Notes: generated from the sequence alone by a model not told the origin. DNA of 64,000 nt from Thiocapsa imhoffii (GCF_016583985.1 NZ_NRSD01000004.1:124001-188000); one strand, 5' to 3'. Positions 19,930-29,120 are shown, counted from the stretch's first letter. Made by a program: numbers and translations.

Positions 19930-22091
19930 ACGCTGTAGCCCATGCCTTGCTCCACTCCCGGCTGATCCGCCGACTGGCCATCGCCGTCGCGATCCTGCTG
20001 TTCGTTCTCCTGGCGTTCTACAAGTTCGTCTATCCGGTCGTCTTCGATGCCTACATCGGCAAGTCGAACGCCCCGCTTACCTATGAGAGCAGCCAGCCCC
20101 TGACCCCTGCACAGTTTGACGCCCTGGCCGAGGAATTGTCACAGGAGGCGCGCCGCACGGCCGCCGAGGCGATCGTCAGCGAGACCGACAACGCCTTCGC
20201 ACGTCTGGTGAAGGTCGAGATGCTCATGAATACGCCCTCCTTCATCCGCGAGCACGAACCGACCCATCTGAAATATTTCCGCGAGGCCGGCATCCTTCAG
20301 TACGAGGGACCCAAGACCTGCCTACAGTGCCATGCGACGATTCAGGTGCAGCATCACGACGGCCGCCTCTCACGGGTTGATACGCTTGATGATCTCGTCA
20401 ACTCGGTCCACTTCAAACTCCAGAGCGACACCGGTAGTGGATTCTCGACCGTCGGCTACGACGGCCGCCTGGTGAACGCCGAAGGCAGCCGACCGATCCC
20501 GGTTGGGAAGATCAACCGAGCCTGCGGCATCCCCGGCAGTTTCTCCTGGACCGGCTGGGCCGCGCTGATCGAGAGCCGCCCTGAAGCGGCCCATGGCGAG
20601 ATCGAATTGCGCAGCGAGGGTTGCGGTCAATGCCACATCGGCGGCAATTACCAACCCGCGAGCGAAAAGATGATGCCGATTGGTGACGTGCCTGACGTCG
20701 CGAAAGAGGGGATCGACTGTCTCATCTGTCACTCGGGCGAATACGACATGAACCAGCGTTATGTGATCCAAGACCGGGTCGGTCTGCGCTGGAACCAAGA
20801 TCGGAGTCTGCGCGCGGCACTCACCGTCGGGCGCGTCACCACCCGCAATTGTCTCAACTGCCATCAGCACAACATGGGCGGCGACGCCTATCTCCATAAT
20901 GAGGCCGCGCAAGCGCTCGGCGACCGGCATCGCCGTTTACTCCACTCGGGTGCCAAGCGTGGGAACCCCTTCAGCCCCGAGGACGACGTGCATGCCGCCG
21001 CCGGGCTGCAGTGCACCGATTGTCATGTTCCAGAGGGACACAAGATTCCACGTGGCCGCATGGGGGTGGATCTGGTCGCCAACGACCTACCCGATGTCGA
21101 GGTCTCCTGCGTCATGTGCCATACGATGGCGCCACACAATCGTTCCGAACATCGAGCGCTCCTCAACGGTCATCTCGATCGGCTGGCCTGCGAGACCTGC
21201 CATATCACCGAACTCCAGGACCAAAACGTCGTGTTGCGCGACTGGGTTCATCCAACCTGGGATGCCGAGGAAGGCATCTTCACACCGACCGATGTCTATC
21301 GCTCGGGTGAGGTCAACAAGGGCTTCACCTTCATGTGGTTCAACGGCAACGGGACCTTTCTCGCCAACGCCCTAGGCAATCATCCCGATGGCTCGGACGA
21401 GTACGACCCGCTCATGCAGCAACTGGCCAAGATCGACGACCCAGAGGTCATCGCGGCGGTGCGGGACAAAGCCATCGAACTGCAGGCGACCTATCCAGAC
21501 ATTGATGTCGACGCCTATGTGCGCGCGGCCACCGACCCGCTCTCGCAATTGACCCCCGAGCAACTCGCGCAACGGCGTGCCATGATCGATGAGAATCTGC
21601 GCGAACACATGAACGAGGGAACGAGCAAGATCTATCCCTTCAAACTCTTCAACGCCATGATGTACGAGGATCTTGGCAACCAGGGTCCGTTCGGCGCCAT
21701 GATCCTGCCATTCGATTACAAGAGCTATTACGAAACGGGTGATGCGGCTGCGTCGGTCAAACAGGCGATCCAGGACCCAATCGTCCAGCGGATGTACCAG
21801 ACCCCCTTCAAGCTCTACATGATGGATGAATTCATGGCGTATTTCGGGGTCGCGGACGGCTGGCAGACCAACTATCCGCTCGTCGAGGGTGAACTGCGTG
21901 GGGTCGAACCGCGTTGGATGCGGCAGATGGGCTCCCTGATGGTCAACCACGGCATCCAACCCCAAGGACGAGACTGTATCGAGTGCCACGCGCCGAATGG
22001 CATCCTGGACTATCGGGCGCTCGGCTATTCCGAAGAGCGGGCGGCGGAACTCGAAGACCTCGACATCGTGACGAATCTCCAGCCGAATTGA
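19926..22091 (+). CDS. Octaheme c-type cytochrome related to octaheme tetrathionate reductase
   Basis: A 721-residue protein with an N-terminal anchor (residues about 14-36) and eight CXXCH sites at C132, C233, C265, C309, C363, C395, C422 and C684. The spacing and flanking motifs (EGIDCLICHSGEYD, RNCLNCHQHNMGGDA, DDVHAAAGLQCTDCH, ALLNGHLDRLACETCH) resemble the octaheme tetrathionate reductase family, which in vitro reduces tetrathionate, nitrite and hydroxylamine. A free cysteine, C200, lies in GKINRACGIPG, a place where that family has an active-site cysteine. The segment after heme 3, where I expect the family's lysine iron ligand, reads EYDMNQRY without lysine. The protein is longer than Shewanella OTR because of a long insert between hemes 7 and 8. 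Substrate and direction of electron flow are unknown. Confidence 0.8.
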   Translation: MNAVAHALLHSRLIRRLAIAVAILLFVLLAFYKFVYPVVFDAYIGKSNAPLTYESSQPLTPAQFDALAEELSQEARRTAAEAIVSETDNAFARLVKVEMLMNTPSFIREHEPTHLKYFREAGILQYEGPKTCLQCHATIQVQHHDGRLSRVDTLDDLVNSVHFKLQSDTGSGFSTVGYDGRLVNAEGSRPIPVGKINRACGIPGSFSWTGWAALIESRPEAAHGEIELRSEGCGQCHIGGNYQPASEKMMPIGDVPDVAKEGIDCLICHSGEYDMNQRYVIQDRVGLRWNQDRSLRAALTVGRVTTRNCLNCHQHNMGGDAYLHNEAAQALGDRHRRLLHSGAKRGNPFSPEDDVHAAAGLQCTDCHVPEGHKIPRGRMGVDLVANDLPDVEVSCVMCHTMAPHNRSEHRALLNGHLDRLACETCHITELQDQNVVLRDWVHPTWDAEEGIFTPTDVYRSGEVNKGFTFMWFNGNGTFLANALGNHPDGSDEYDPLMQQLAKIDDPEVIAAVRDKAIELQATYPDIDVDAYVRAATDPLSQLTPEQLAQRRAMIDENLREHMNEGTSKIYPFKLFNAMMYEDLGNQGPFGAMILPFDYKSYYETGDAAASVKQAIQDPIVQRMYQTPFKLYMMDEFMAYFGVADGWQTNYPLVEGELRGVEPRWMRQMGSLMVNHGIQPQGRDCIECHAPNGILDYRALGYSEERAAELEDLDIVTNLQPN

Positions 22092-22098
22092 ACCGGGT

Positions 22099-22121
22099 GT
22101 CCGCCGCGCACGACGGCGGAC
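22099..22121. terminator. Hairpin between convergent operons
   Basis: An 8-base perfect stem GTCCGCCG / CGGCGGAC with a 7-base loop occupies most of the 32 bases between the octaheme gene and the convergent kinase gene. It could terminate transcription from both sides; no T-tract. Confidence 0.5.
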
Positions 22122-22123
22122 TG

Positions 22124-25100
22124 CTAGGGCAATGCCACCGGGGCCGCGTACACACGATTGCGCCCGGCATGCTTGGCGTCATACAGTCGTGCATCGGCCT
22201 GATCCAGCAACTGCGCGGGCTGATTCATCTCGTCCGGCACGAGCGCCGCGACCCCAACGCTTACCGTTAGATGATCGGCGGTCGGCGAATCCAGATGCGG
22301 GATCCGCAAGGAGGCGACCGCCGCGCGCATCTGCTCCCCCCGTTCGGCCGCGGCCGCAAGACCCAGTTCAGGCAGGAGACAGACGAACTCCTCGCCACCA
22401 TAACGGGCAACGAGTTCGCGATCGCGTCGCGCCAGCGAGGCAAGCGTAGCCGCGATCGCCTTGAGCGCCGCATCCCCCTCGAGGTGACCGTGGTGATCGT
22501 TGTAACGCTTGAAGTGATCGACATCGAATAACAAGACCGCCAGCGGTCGTTGGTCACCTTGCGCACGGTCCCATTCGCGTGCGAGATGCTCATCGAATGC
22601 GCGCCGATTGGCGATTCCGGTCAGACCATCCACATAGGCCATATCGCGCAAGAAGTCAGCTTGCGCCTTGAGTGTCAGATGGGTGCGAACGCGCGCCCTG
22701 ACCACGGCGGGGTTCACGGGCTTGCTGATGAAGTCCACCCCACCGGCTTCCAACGCCAAGGCCTGATCGAGCGCATCGGTCTGCGCGGTGACGAAGAGCA
22801 CCGGAACATCGCGTGTCTCAGGCCGTTCCTTGAGTGCGCGACAGACACTCAGTCCATCCATCTCCGGCATCATCACATCGAGCAAGATCAGATCTGGCGG
22901 ATTCTGATGACAGAGATCCAAGGCTTGCGCGCCACTGGTGGCGATGAACACCTCACAATCGTCGCGAAAAATCCGATACATCGCATCGATTTGGCTTGGT
23001 TGATCGTCCACGATCATCAGGCTCGAGCGTCGACTCTGCGGCCAGAGCGGAATCTTCGGCTGAATCGGCTGCACGAACGCCTCCCCCGTGATGCGCGCGT
23101 CCAATGCCTGGGAACGCGCGGGCGCCTCCTCGAGCGGCCCCACAACGGCATCCCCTGATCGCTGAGCGCGTGAGAGCTGAGCGAGCAACCCCGGCAATGC
23201 CGCCTGCGTCGCCGCGATGGCCTCGGTGAGGGAACCGATCAGCTCCGGGGTCATCTCACGTCCCTGCTTCATCGCTTGCTCGACCCGCGTGGCCATCTCG
23301 GCCAACCGCACCGCGCCGACCGTTCCGGCCGAGCCCTTGAGCGTATGCACAATCCGGTGGGTCGTGTCTCGATCCGCCACCGAGCGCAATCGCGCCCCGA
23401 TCCCCTCGAGGTCTTGGTCCAGGTCATCACGAAAGCGTCCGAGCAGATCGCGATAAAAGCCGACATCATCCATGGCGTACTTCAGACCTTGCCGCGGGTC
23501 GAAGATCGCTGCACGCTCCTGATCGCTCGCAACGACGCTGGGCCGCGGCTCATCGAGGGGTGCTGCTGGGACGGGTCTTGGAGCGTCGACTCCAGCGGGC
23601 AGGGTGCTGAGCGTGACCGGTCCGGATCCAATCGGTTCCGCGCGCGGCTCGATGCCAACCACCGGAGGGTGGAGCCACTCGCTCAAGGTATGATAGAAGA
23701 CGGCACGATCGATCGGCTTCGCCAGATGGGCGTTCACCCCAGCGGCTCGGGCTTGGCGCTGATCCTCCTCCATGACGGCGGCTGAGAGGGCGATCACCGG
23801 CAGATCCGGATCGAGATCCCGGATGCGCCGTGTGGCCTCGATCCCATCCATGATCGGCATTTGCAAGTCCATCAAGACCAGATCGAAGGATCCGGTTTCG
23901 ACCAGGGCCACGCCCTCCGCGCCATTGCTGGCCAGACTCACCCGCGTGCCGGTCTTCTCGAGCAGACGCCGCACCACTTCTTGATTCAGTGGCTTGTCCT
24001 CAACCACCAAGATCGTTCGTCCACGCAGGTCCGGAATCTCTACCGCCGCGGCTTGGTCGTCCTGGGTGGATCCCTGCACCACGCGAGGACTCCCCTCCGG
24101 AACGCTCGGATCCGCCGCGCACGCACGGCCCAGAACGACGGTGAACCAGAAGGTTGACCCTTGGCCATCGACGCTCTCCACCCCGGTCTCACCACCCATG
24201 AGCTCCGCCAATTGACGCGAAATCGCCAACCCCAACCCAGTTCCCTCGGGGCGGCGAGTATTGGATACCTCCAATTGGGCGAACGGGCGAAACAAGAGCC
24301 CCAAGCGGTCAGCCGCGATCCCGATCCCGCTATCGCGCACACTGAAGCGGAGTTGGAGACGGTCCACCTCGCCACCGTCCCCCACACGGGCATCGGGAAT
24401 GCCTGCGACCCGAATTTCGACCAACCCCGTGTTCGTGAACTTGACCGCGTTGTCCGCTAAGTTGAGCAGGATCTGACGAATCCGCCCGACATCGCCGATC
24501 AAGGCTCGGGGCACCTCGGGTGCGATGTCGAACGAGAGCGCCAGCCCCTTCGCCGTGGCGCGGCTCTCCAGGATGGCGTGGAGGTCCACCAGCAGGGTCT
24601 CCAGATTGAAGGGGCGTTCCTCGATCACGAACTTCCCAGCCTCGATCTTCGAGAGATCGAGGATGTCATTGATCAAGGTGAGCAGTGACTCGGCGCTGAC
24701 GAGCGCACCTTCGGCGAAGTGACGTTGCTCCGCGTCGAGCGGAGTCTCAAGCAAGAGCCCGATCATGCCGATCACGCCGTTCATCGGGGTGCGGATCTCG
24801 TGACTCATACTGGCGAGGAACTGGCTTTTGGCGAGGTTCGCCTTGTCAGCCCGGGTGGCCAGGACCGTGGCCCGCTCGGTCGCCCGTTTCAGCTCCTCGT
24901 TCAGTTGCTGACGCGCGCATTCCTGATCTTTTCGTGCCGAGATATCACGCGCCACCGCATAGACTTTCCCGTCGTGGATCCGGGCGCTCCACTCAATCCA
25001 GCGGAATGAGCCGTCCTTGCAACGATAGCGATTGACAAAATCGCAGACCTCGCGGCCCTCAATCAATTCGTACGCGGTCTCGCGCGTGGCCTCCCGATCC

Positions 25101-26338
25101 TCTGGATGGACGAAATCCATGAAGGGTCGCCCGACGATCTCGGCGATCGGATCACCGAGCACGCGCTCCCACTCCTGATTCAGACGCAGGAAGTGACCGT
25201 CCAAGTCACTGATCGAGAGCAGATCGCGACTGTACTGGAAGTAGCGATCGAGTTCCTCGCTCTTCTCTTGCAATAAGCACTCGACTGATTTGCGTGCACT
25301 GATGTCGAGATGGGTACCGAACATCAACAAGGGCTTGGGTGGATCATCATCGATCCAGGTGGCAACCTGACCACGATCGAGCACCCAGACCCAATGGCCC
25401 TCACGATGGCGCATTCGGACTTCGACTTCATAGTCGGACAATTCACGCTCGAAGTGACGCCTGAGCAGATCGTCCGCGCGCGCGACGTCATCCGGATGGC
25501 AGAGCTCACGCCAGGTGTCGATCGTGACTGGGGCCAGTTCGTCGAGCTGATAGCCCAGCATCTGTGCCCAGCGCTCGTTGAACACCACGGCGCCGGTCTG
25601 GACGTTCCACTCCCAGGTACCGACTCTCGCGCACTCGATCACCAACGCCGAGCGCTGCTGCTCGCGCGCGAGGGCGGCATTCATCGCGATCCGCTCGGTC
25701 AGATCGATGATCATCACCACGAGGCTACAGTCGTTGGACGCAGTGCCCTCGCTGGACAAGGCCGCTGCGGCCAGGGCGCCGTGAAAGACCTGTTCCCCCT
25801 GCCCATCCCAGAAACGCAACTCCGGAACAAAGGCCTTGCCCTGTTGGCAAGCCTGGCGCAGGGCGTTGTCCAAGACACCCGCATCCGCCGCGTCGACCAT
25901 CCGCGTGAGGAATTGACGACGCATCGAGCGAACCCGCAAGCCAAACCGCTCGGCCGCCATCTGATTGCATTCCTGGATGGTGCCAAAGCGATCGATCACG
26001 AAACCAATAATCGGCATGTCCGAGAACAGCCGCAGGTACCGCTGGACGGCTCGCTCGGTCTCGAGTTGAGCCGTCCGCAGCTCTTCGTTCTGGATCTCAA
26101 GTTCGGCTTGATAGATCCGCAGATTCTCGATCAACTCCAAGGGATCGACTTGTGCATGGTCTTGGATGAGTTGGCGCGTGGCCCAGTCGAGTTGGCCGCG
26201 CGCCAGGGCCGCGCGGGCCTGGCTCAGGCGCCGCGGCCCCGCATCGCTCGGCTCCGCGTCAGCGTTTGGAGCCGTCTCCGGACCGAGCGCTTGACCTGGA
26301 TCCTTGGCATCGGGCAAATCGGATCTTGGAGGCTTCAT
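22124..26338 (-). CDS. Multi-PAS hybrid histidine kinase with phosphorelay and diguanylate cyclase domain
   Basis: A 1404-residue soluble signalling protein with no membrane helix. Domains in order: three PAS-like sensor domains (about 100-215, 230-350, 360-470), histidine kinase dimerisation domain with H513 in SHEIRTPMNG, ATPase domain (about 615-735, GTGLGLAISRQL), receiver 1 with D824 (VLMDLQMP), HPt domain with H998 (RIVHTLKGSAGT), receiver 2 with D1154 (ILLDVMMP), and a C-terminal GGDEF domain with active GGEEF at 1314-1318. It therefore holds a complete His-Asp-His-Asp relay ending in cyclic-di-GMP synthesis. The inhibitory site four residues before LVARYGGEEF reads RDRE, not RxxD. The start overlaps the stop of the upstream kinase (ATGA). 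Confidence 0.92.
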   Translation of the reverse strand: MKPPRSDLPDAKDPGQALGPETAPNADAEPSDAGPRRLSQARAALARGQLDWATRQLIQDHAQVDPLELIENLRIYQAELEIQNEELRTAQLETERAVQRYLRLFSDMPIIGFVIDRFGTIQECNQMAAERFGLRVRSMRRQFLTRMVDAADAGVLDNALRQACQQGKAFVPELRFWDGQGEQVFHGALAAAALSSEGTASNDCSLVVMIIDLTERIAMNAALAREQQRSALVIECARVGTWEWNVQTGAVVFNERWAQMLGYQLDELAPVTIDTWRELCHPDDVARADDLLRRHFERELSDYEVEVRMRHREGHWVWVLDRGQVATWIDDDPPKPLLMFGTHLDISARKSVECLLQEKSEELDRYFQYSRDLLSISDLDGHFLRLNQEWERVLGDPIAEIVGRPFMDFVHPEDREATRETAYELIEGREVCDFVNRYRCKDGSFRWIEWSARIHDGKVYAVARDISARKDQECARQQLNEELKRATERATVLATRADKANLAKSQFLASMSHEIRTPMNGVIGMIGLLLETPLDAEQRHFAEGALVSAESLLTLINDILDLSKIEAGKFVIEERPFNLETLLVDLHAILESRATAKGLALSFDIAPEVPRALIGDVGRIRQILLNLADNAVKFTNTGLVEIRVAGIPDARVGDGGEVDRLQLRFSVRDSGIGIAADRLGLLFRPFAQLEVSNTRRPEGTGLGLAISRQLAELMGGETGVESVDGQGSTFWFTVVLGRACAADPSVPEGSPRVVQGSTQDDQAAAVEIPDLRGRTILVVEDKPLNQEVVRRLLEKTGTRVSLASNGAEGVALVETGSFDLVLMDLQMPIMDGIEATRRIRDLDPDLPVIALSAAVMEEDQRQARAAGVNAHLAKPIDRAVFYHTLSEWLHPPVVGIEPRAEPIGSGPVTLSTLPAGVDAPRPVPAAPLDEPRPSVVASDQERAAIFDPRQGLKYAMDDVGFYRDLLGRFRDDLDQDLEGIGARLRSVADRDTTHRIVHTLKGSAGTVGAVRLAEMATRVEQAMKQGREMTPELIGSLTEAIAATQAALPGLLAQLSRAQRSGDAVVGPLEEAPARSQALDARITGEAFVQPIQPKIPLWPQSRRSSLMIVDDQPSQIDAMYRIFRDDCEVFIATSGAQALDLCHQNPPDLILLDVMMPEMDGLSVCRALKERPETRDVPVLFVTAQTDALDQALALEAGGVDFISKPVNPAVVRARVRTHLTLKAQADFLRDMAYVDGLTGIANRRAFDEHLAREWDRAQGDQRPLAVLLFDVDHFKRYNDHHGHLEGDAALKAIAATLASLARRDRELVARYGGEEFVCLLPELGLAAAAERGEQMRAAVASLRIPHLDSPTADHLTVSVGVAALVPDEMNQPAQLLDQADARLYDAKHAGRNRVYAAPVALP

Positions 26339-28785
26339 GTCACGGACTCTCGTTCAGATTGCTCCGCGACCGTGTGACCGCTCTCGCCTCCCAGTGGCTC
26401 AGTGCGCCGCGCCGCGAGCGAGGACAGTTCGGTGATCAGGACGGCGATCGCCTCGCCCGCGCCGGCGAAATCAAGCCGCCGCATGGCAGCGGACAAGGCG
26501 TGCAACGAGCCGGGCGCGCGTGGCAGACTCGCCAGCGCCGCCTGCAATTCGGCATGGGCTTCGGTCGCCCGCATGTTGCCCTGCGCGATCAGTTCCTGGA
26601 TGGAACGCAACTGCTCGACCAGCCGCGCCGCCAGTTGGGCCTCCGCGGCAGGCGGCTTGGACTCAGGACCTGCGGCGGCATCCGGCGAGCTCCCTGCCGG
26701 AGTCTGGTCCTGACGCCCCGTCACCATCCGCTTCCTCACCTCCTCATCCTGATCGGCAGCGGCAGCCGCTGCCGGTGGCAACCATGCGCTCAGGGCCGCA
26801 TAGAGCGTTGCACTATCGATCGGTTTCGCCAGGTGGTCCACCACCCCTGCCGCCCGTGCCATCGCCCGATCGTCCGCCATCGCCGCCGCCGAAAGTGCCA
26901 CAACAGGTAGGGTCGGATCGCGGGCACGGATCAGGCGGGTCGCCTCGAAGCCGTCCATCACGGGCATCTGCAGATCCATCAGCACCAGATCGAAGCGTTC
27001 GTCCGCAGCCATGGCGACGGCCTCGGCTCCGTCCTGCGCGATCCTGACCTGGGCCCCGGTGCGCGCGAGCATCGCCAACGCGACCTCGCGATTGAGAGCA
27101 TTGTCCTCGACCAAGAGGATCGTACAGCCTTCAAAGGACGGAATCAGTGGGCGCGACCGCGAGCCTGGATCGCCAGACGCCGTGCGGGCACGTGCCCGCG
27201 CATCACTCGGCCCACGCGCACTCATGCGGGCGTCCTCCCCCGCGTCGACCTCGGCCATTGGGAAGCTGACCTCGAAGATGAATCGACTCCCCTGCCCGGG
27301 CACCGACTCGACGCTCAGCTCCGACGCCATGCGCTCCAACAGGGATTGACTGATCACCAGCCCGAGACCCGTACCTCCATATTTGCGCGTGTTCGAGACA
27401 TCGGCCTGAGTGAAGGCGTGGAAGAGCTTGCCGCGTTGTGCTGGATCCAGGCCGATCCCGGTGTCCTCCACGACGAAGCGCAACCGCGTCTGCGTGCGGT
27501 CCTGCTCGATCGCCTCGACCCTGAGCGTGACGCGACCCGCTTCGGTGAATTTGATCGCGTTACTCAGGAGATTCGACAGGATCTGCGCGAGCCGCAGCCG
27601 ATCGCCGATCAGGATCGAGGGCACACTCGGGGCGCGTTCGACGACGAACTCGAGGCCCTTGTCATCACAGGCGGCGCGGAACGATCCGCCCATGTCGCCG
27701 ATCAGGTCATCGAGGCTAAACGGATGCGGGTCCAGTTCCAATGTGCCCGATTCGATCTTCGAATAATCCAGAATATCGTTGATGATGGCCGTGAGCGTGC
27801 GCGACGCCCCACGGATCTTCGTCAGTCCATCACGCTGACGCGCGGGTAACGACGGACTCAGCAGCAGGTCACTCAGGCCCATGATGGCGTTGATGGGTGT
27901 GCGAATCTCGTGACTCATGTTCGCGAGGAACGCACTCTTGGCCCGGTTGGCTTGCTGTGCCTCCCCCATCGCTTGGTCCAGATTGCGGTTCTGGGCATCC
28001 AAGACCCGCGCGGTCTCCGTTAAATCTTCATTCAATTGACGCGTGCGCGCGGTGAGTTGCTCCAGTTTCCCCGCCTGTCTCCAGAGGAGGCCGCCACTTC
28101 CCCACAAGATCAACAGGACCAGGGCCAGAAAGCTCAGGTGGCCCACCCGCAAGGGGACGAGAGCCGCCTGCAAGGCATCCTGAAAGGGCTCATACGGCAA
28201 GGAAACACGAATTCCACCCCGAATCCCACCCAGAACGGCACCATGTTGTGCGTGACAGGCGAGACAGGGCTGTTCGGTGACCAATGCCCCCATGAAGCGA
28301 AAGACCGGTCGATCTGCCTCCTCAACCACTCCCACGTGCTCCCTGCCCCCGACGACGAACTGCTCCAGGGCCTGCTGCTCCCAGTCATCAGGGGCATTTT
28401 GCGGGTTGATCGGGTCGAGACTGGTGATCTTGAACTGCATCCCAGACTCGGTTTGGGCCATTTCCGAGAGCAATCGTGTCATGAACGCAGGATTGACCCG
28501 CGTGAGCGATTGACCGAATTGGGTCTTCACATCACGCTGCGGATCATCGAGATAGGGGTTTGGCTGCAGCGCCTCGGTGACCGGGACATAGACTCCCTGA
28601 TGGAGGGCATTCCAACGGCGTGTGAGGATGAGTTGCTTGAAAAACGTCAGCCCGACCTCCCGAGCCAACTGTTCGTGATAGCGTTCGAGACGCTCCGCAC
28701 TCAACACATACGACCACAGGGCCGCACCCAGCAAGAGGAGGGAGAAACCAATCAAGAAGGCCAACAGCTGTTGTCTGAGATTCAT
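26335..28785 (-). CDS. Hybrid histidine kinase with periplasmic c-heme (Tll0287/DUF3365-like) sensor
   Basis: An 816-residue membrane kinase. The first helix (about 7-27, LAFLIGFSLLLLGAALWSYV) and second helix (about 214-235, LSFLALVLLILWGSGGLLW) bracket a periplasmic domain of the DUF3365/Tll0287 type with one covalent heme site CLACH at residues 174-178 followed by GGIRGGIRVSLPYEPF. Cytoplasmic parts are a coiled coil, the kinase domain with H292 (MSHEIRTPIN), ATPase domain, receiver (VLMDLQMPVMDG) and a helical tail that looks HPt-like but lacks a clear phosphorylatable histidine. The start at 28785 puts the first helix at the N terminus; an upstream ATG at 28806 is possible. It should sense redox state or a heme ligand and is coupled to the next kinase gene. 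Confidence 0.9.
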   Translation of the reverse strand: MNLRQQLLAFLIGFSLLLLGAALWSYVLSAERLERYHEQLAREVGLTFFKQLILTRRWNALHQGVYVPVTEALQPNPYLDDPQRDVKTQFGQSLTRVNPAFMTRLLSEMAQTESGMQFKITSLDPINPQNAPDDWEQQALEQFVVGGREHVGVVEEADRPVFRFMGALVTEQPCLACHAQHGAVLGGIRGGIRVSLPYEPFQDALQAALVPLRVGHLSFLALVLLILWGSGGLLWRQAGKLEQLTARTRQLNEDLTETARVLDAQNRNLDQAMGEAQQANRAKSAFLANMSHEIRTPINAIMGLSDLLLSPSLPARQRDGLTKIRGASRTLTAIINDILDYSKIESGTLELDPHPFSLDDLIGDMGGSFRAACDDKGLEFVVERAPSVPSILIGDRLRLAQILSNLLSNAIKFTEAGRVTLRVEAIEQDRTQTRLRFVVEDTGIGLDPAQRGKLFHAFTQADVSNTRKYGGTGLGLVISQSLLERMASELSVESVPGQGSRFIFEVSFPMAEVDAGEDARMSARGPSDARARARTASGDPGSRSRPLIPSFEGCTILLVEDNALNREVALAMLARTGAQVRIAQDGAEAVAMAADERFDLVLMDLQMPVMDGFEATRLIRARDPTLPVVALSAAAMADDRAMARAAGVVDHLAKPIDSATLYAALSAWLPPAAAAAADQDEEVRKRMVTGRQDQTPAGSSPDAAAGPESKPPAAEAQLAARLVEQLRSIQELIAQGNMRATEAHAELQAALASLPRAPGSLHALSAAMRRLDFAGAGEAIAVLITELSSLAARRTEPLGGESGHTVAEQSERESVT

Positions 28786-28895
28786 CCGCGGCCACTTCAA
28801 ATCCATGCGCAAGGGAAGGTGACAGGGTGATGTCGATCCGAACCTAACTGATCGCCGATCCCAAGTCAGGCTTCGCACGCACCGCGCATGGGCGC

Positions 28896-28915
28896 CCCCG
28901 AGGCTTGCCTCGGGG
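28896..28915 (-). terminator. Hairpin after the sqr-small protein unit
   Basis: A perfect 8-base stem CCCCGAGG / CCTCGGGG with loop CTTG lies 17 bases beyond the stop of the small gene at 28933. It is also upstream of the kinase operon, so it separates the two minus-strand units. No T-tract. Confidence 0.5.
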
Positions 28916-28932
28916 CCGATGCTGGGACCGAA

Positions 28933-29094
28933 CTAGGACCGATGCGCCCGCATCATCAGCTTGAGAATCTTCAAGTTGATGACCACGAAACGGATGGCTT
29001 GCCAGACCAGCGACGTGCGCATGTAGCGCGTGAAGCGGGTTGGGACCGGCGGATAATAGGCTTGTTGGTAAGGCTCGCGATTCTTGGCAGCCAT
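28933..29094 (-). CDS. Small basic protein downstream of sqr
   Basis: A 53-residue protein of unknown function. It begins MAAKNREPYQQAYYPPVP, continues with a basic TRFTRYMRTSLVWQAIRF and ends with an amphipathic-to-hydrophobic stretch VVINLKILKLMMRAHRS. The sequence looks designed for the membrane surface: positively charged residues alternating with hydrophobic ones and no acidic residue in the second half. It follows sqr on the same strand after 103 bases that contain a strong hairpin. It might help anchor SQR or be an independent small membrane protein. The ATG at 29094 is the first methionine of the plausible segment; the in-frame extension upstream crosses the hairpin and is not credible. 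Confidence 0.6.
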   Translation of the reverse strand: MAAKNREPYQQAYYPPVPTRFTRYMRTSLVWQAIRFVVINLKILKLMMRAHRS

Positions 29095-29120
29095 GGCGGA
29101 AGCTCTCTTGGTCGTGTCGG

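Noticed and set aside
19926..22091. Identity as hydroxylamine oxidoreductase, octaheme nitrite reductase or MccA sulfite reductase
   Set aside because: All eight sites are plain CXXCH: no CXXCK (octaheme nitrite reductase) and no CX15-17CH (MccA), and the motif order fits the OTR family better than HAO.
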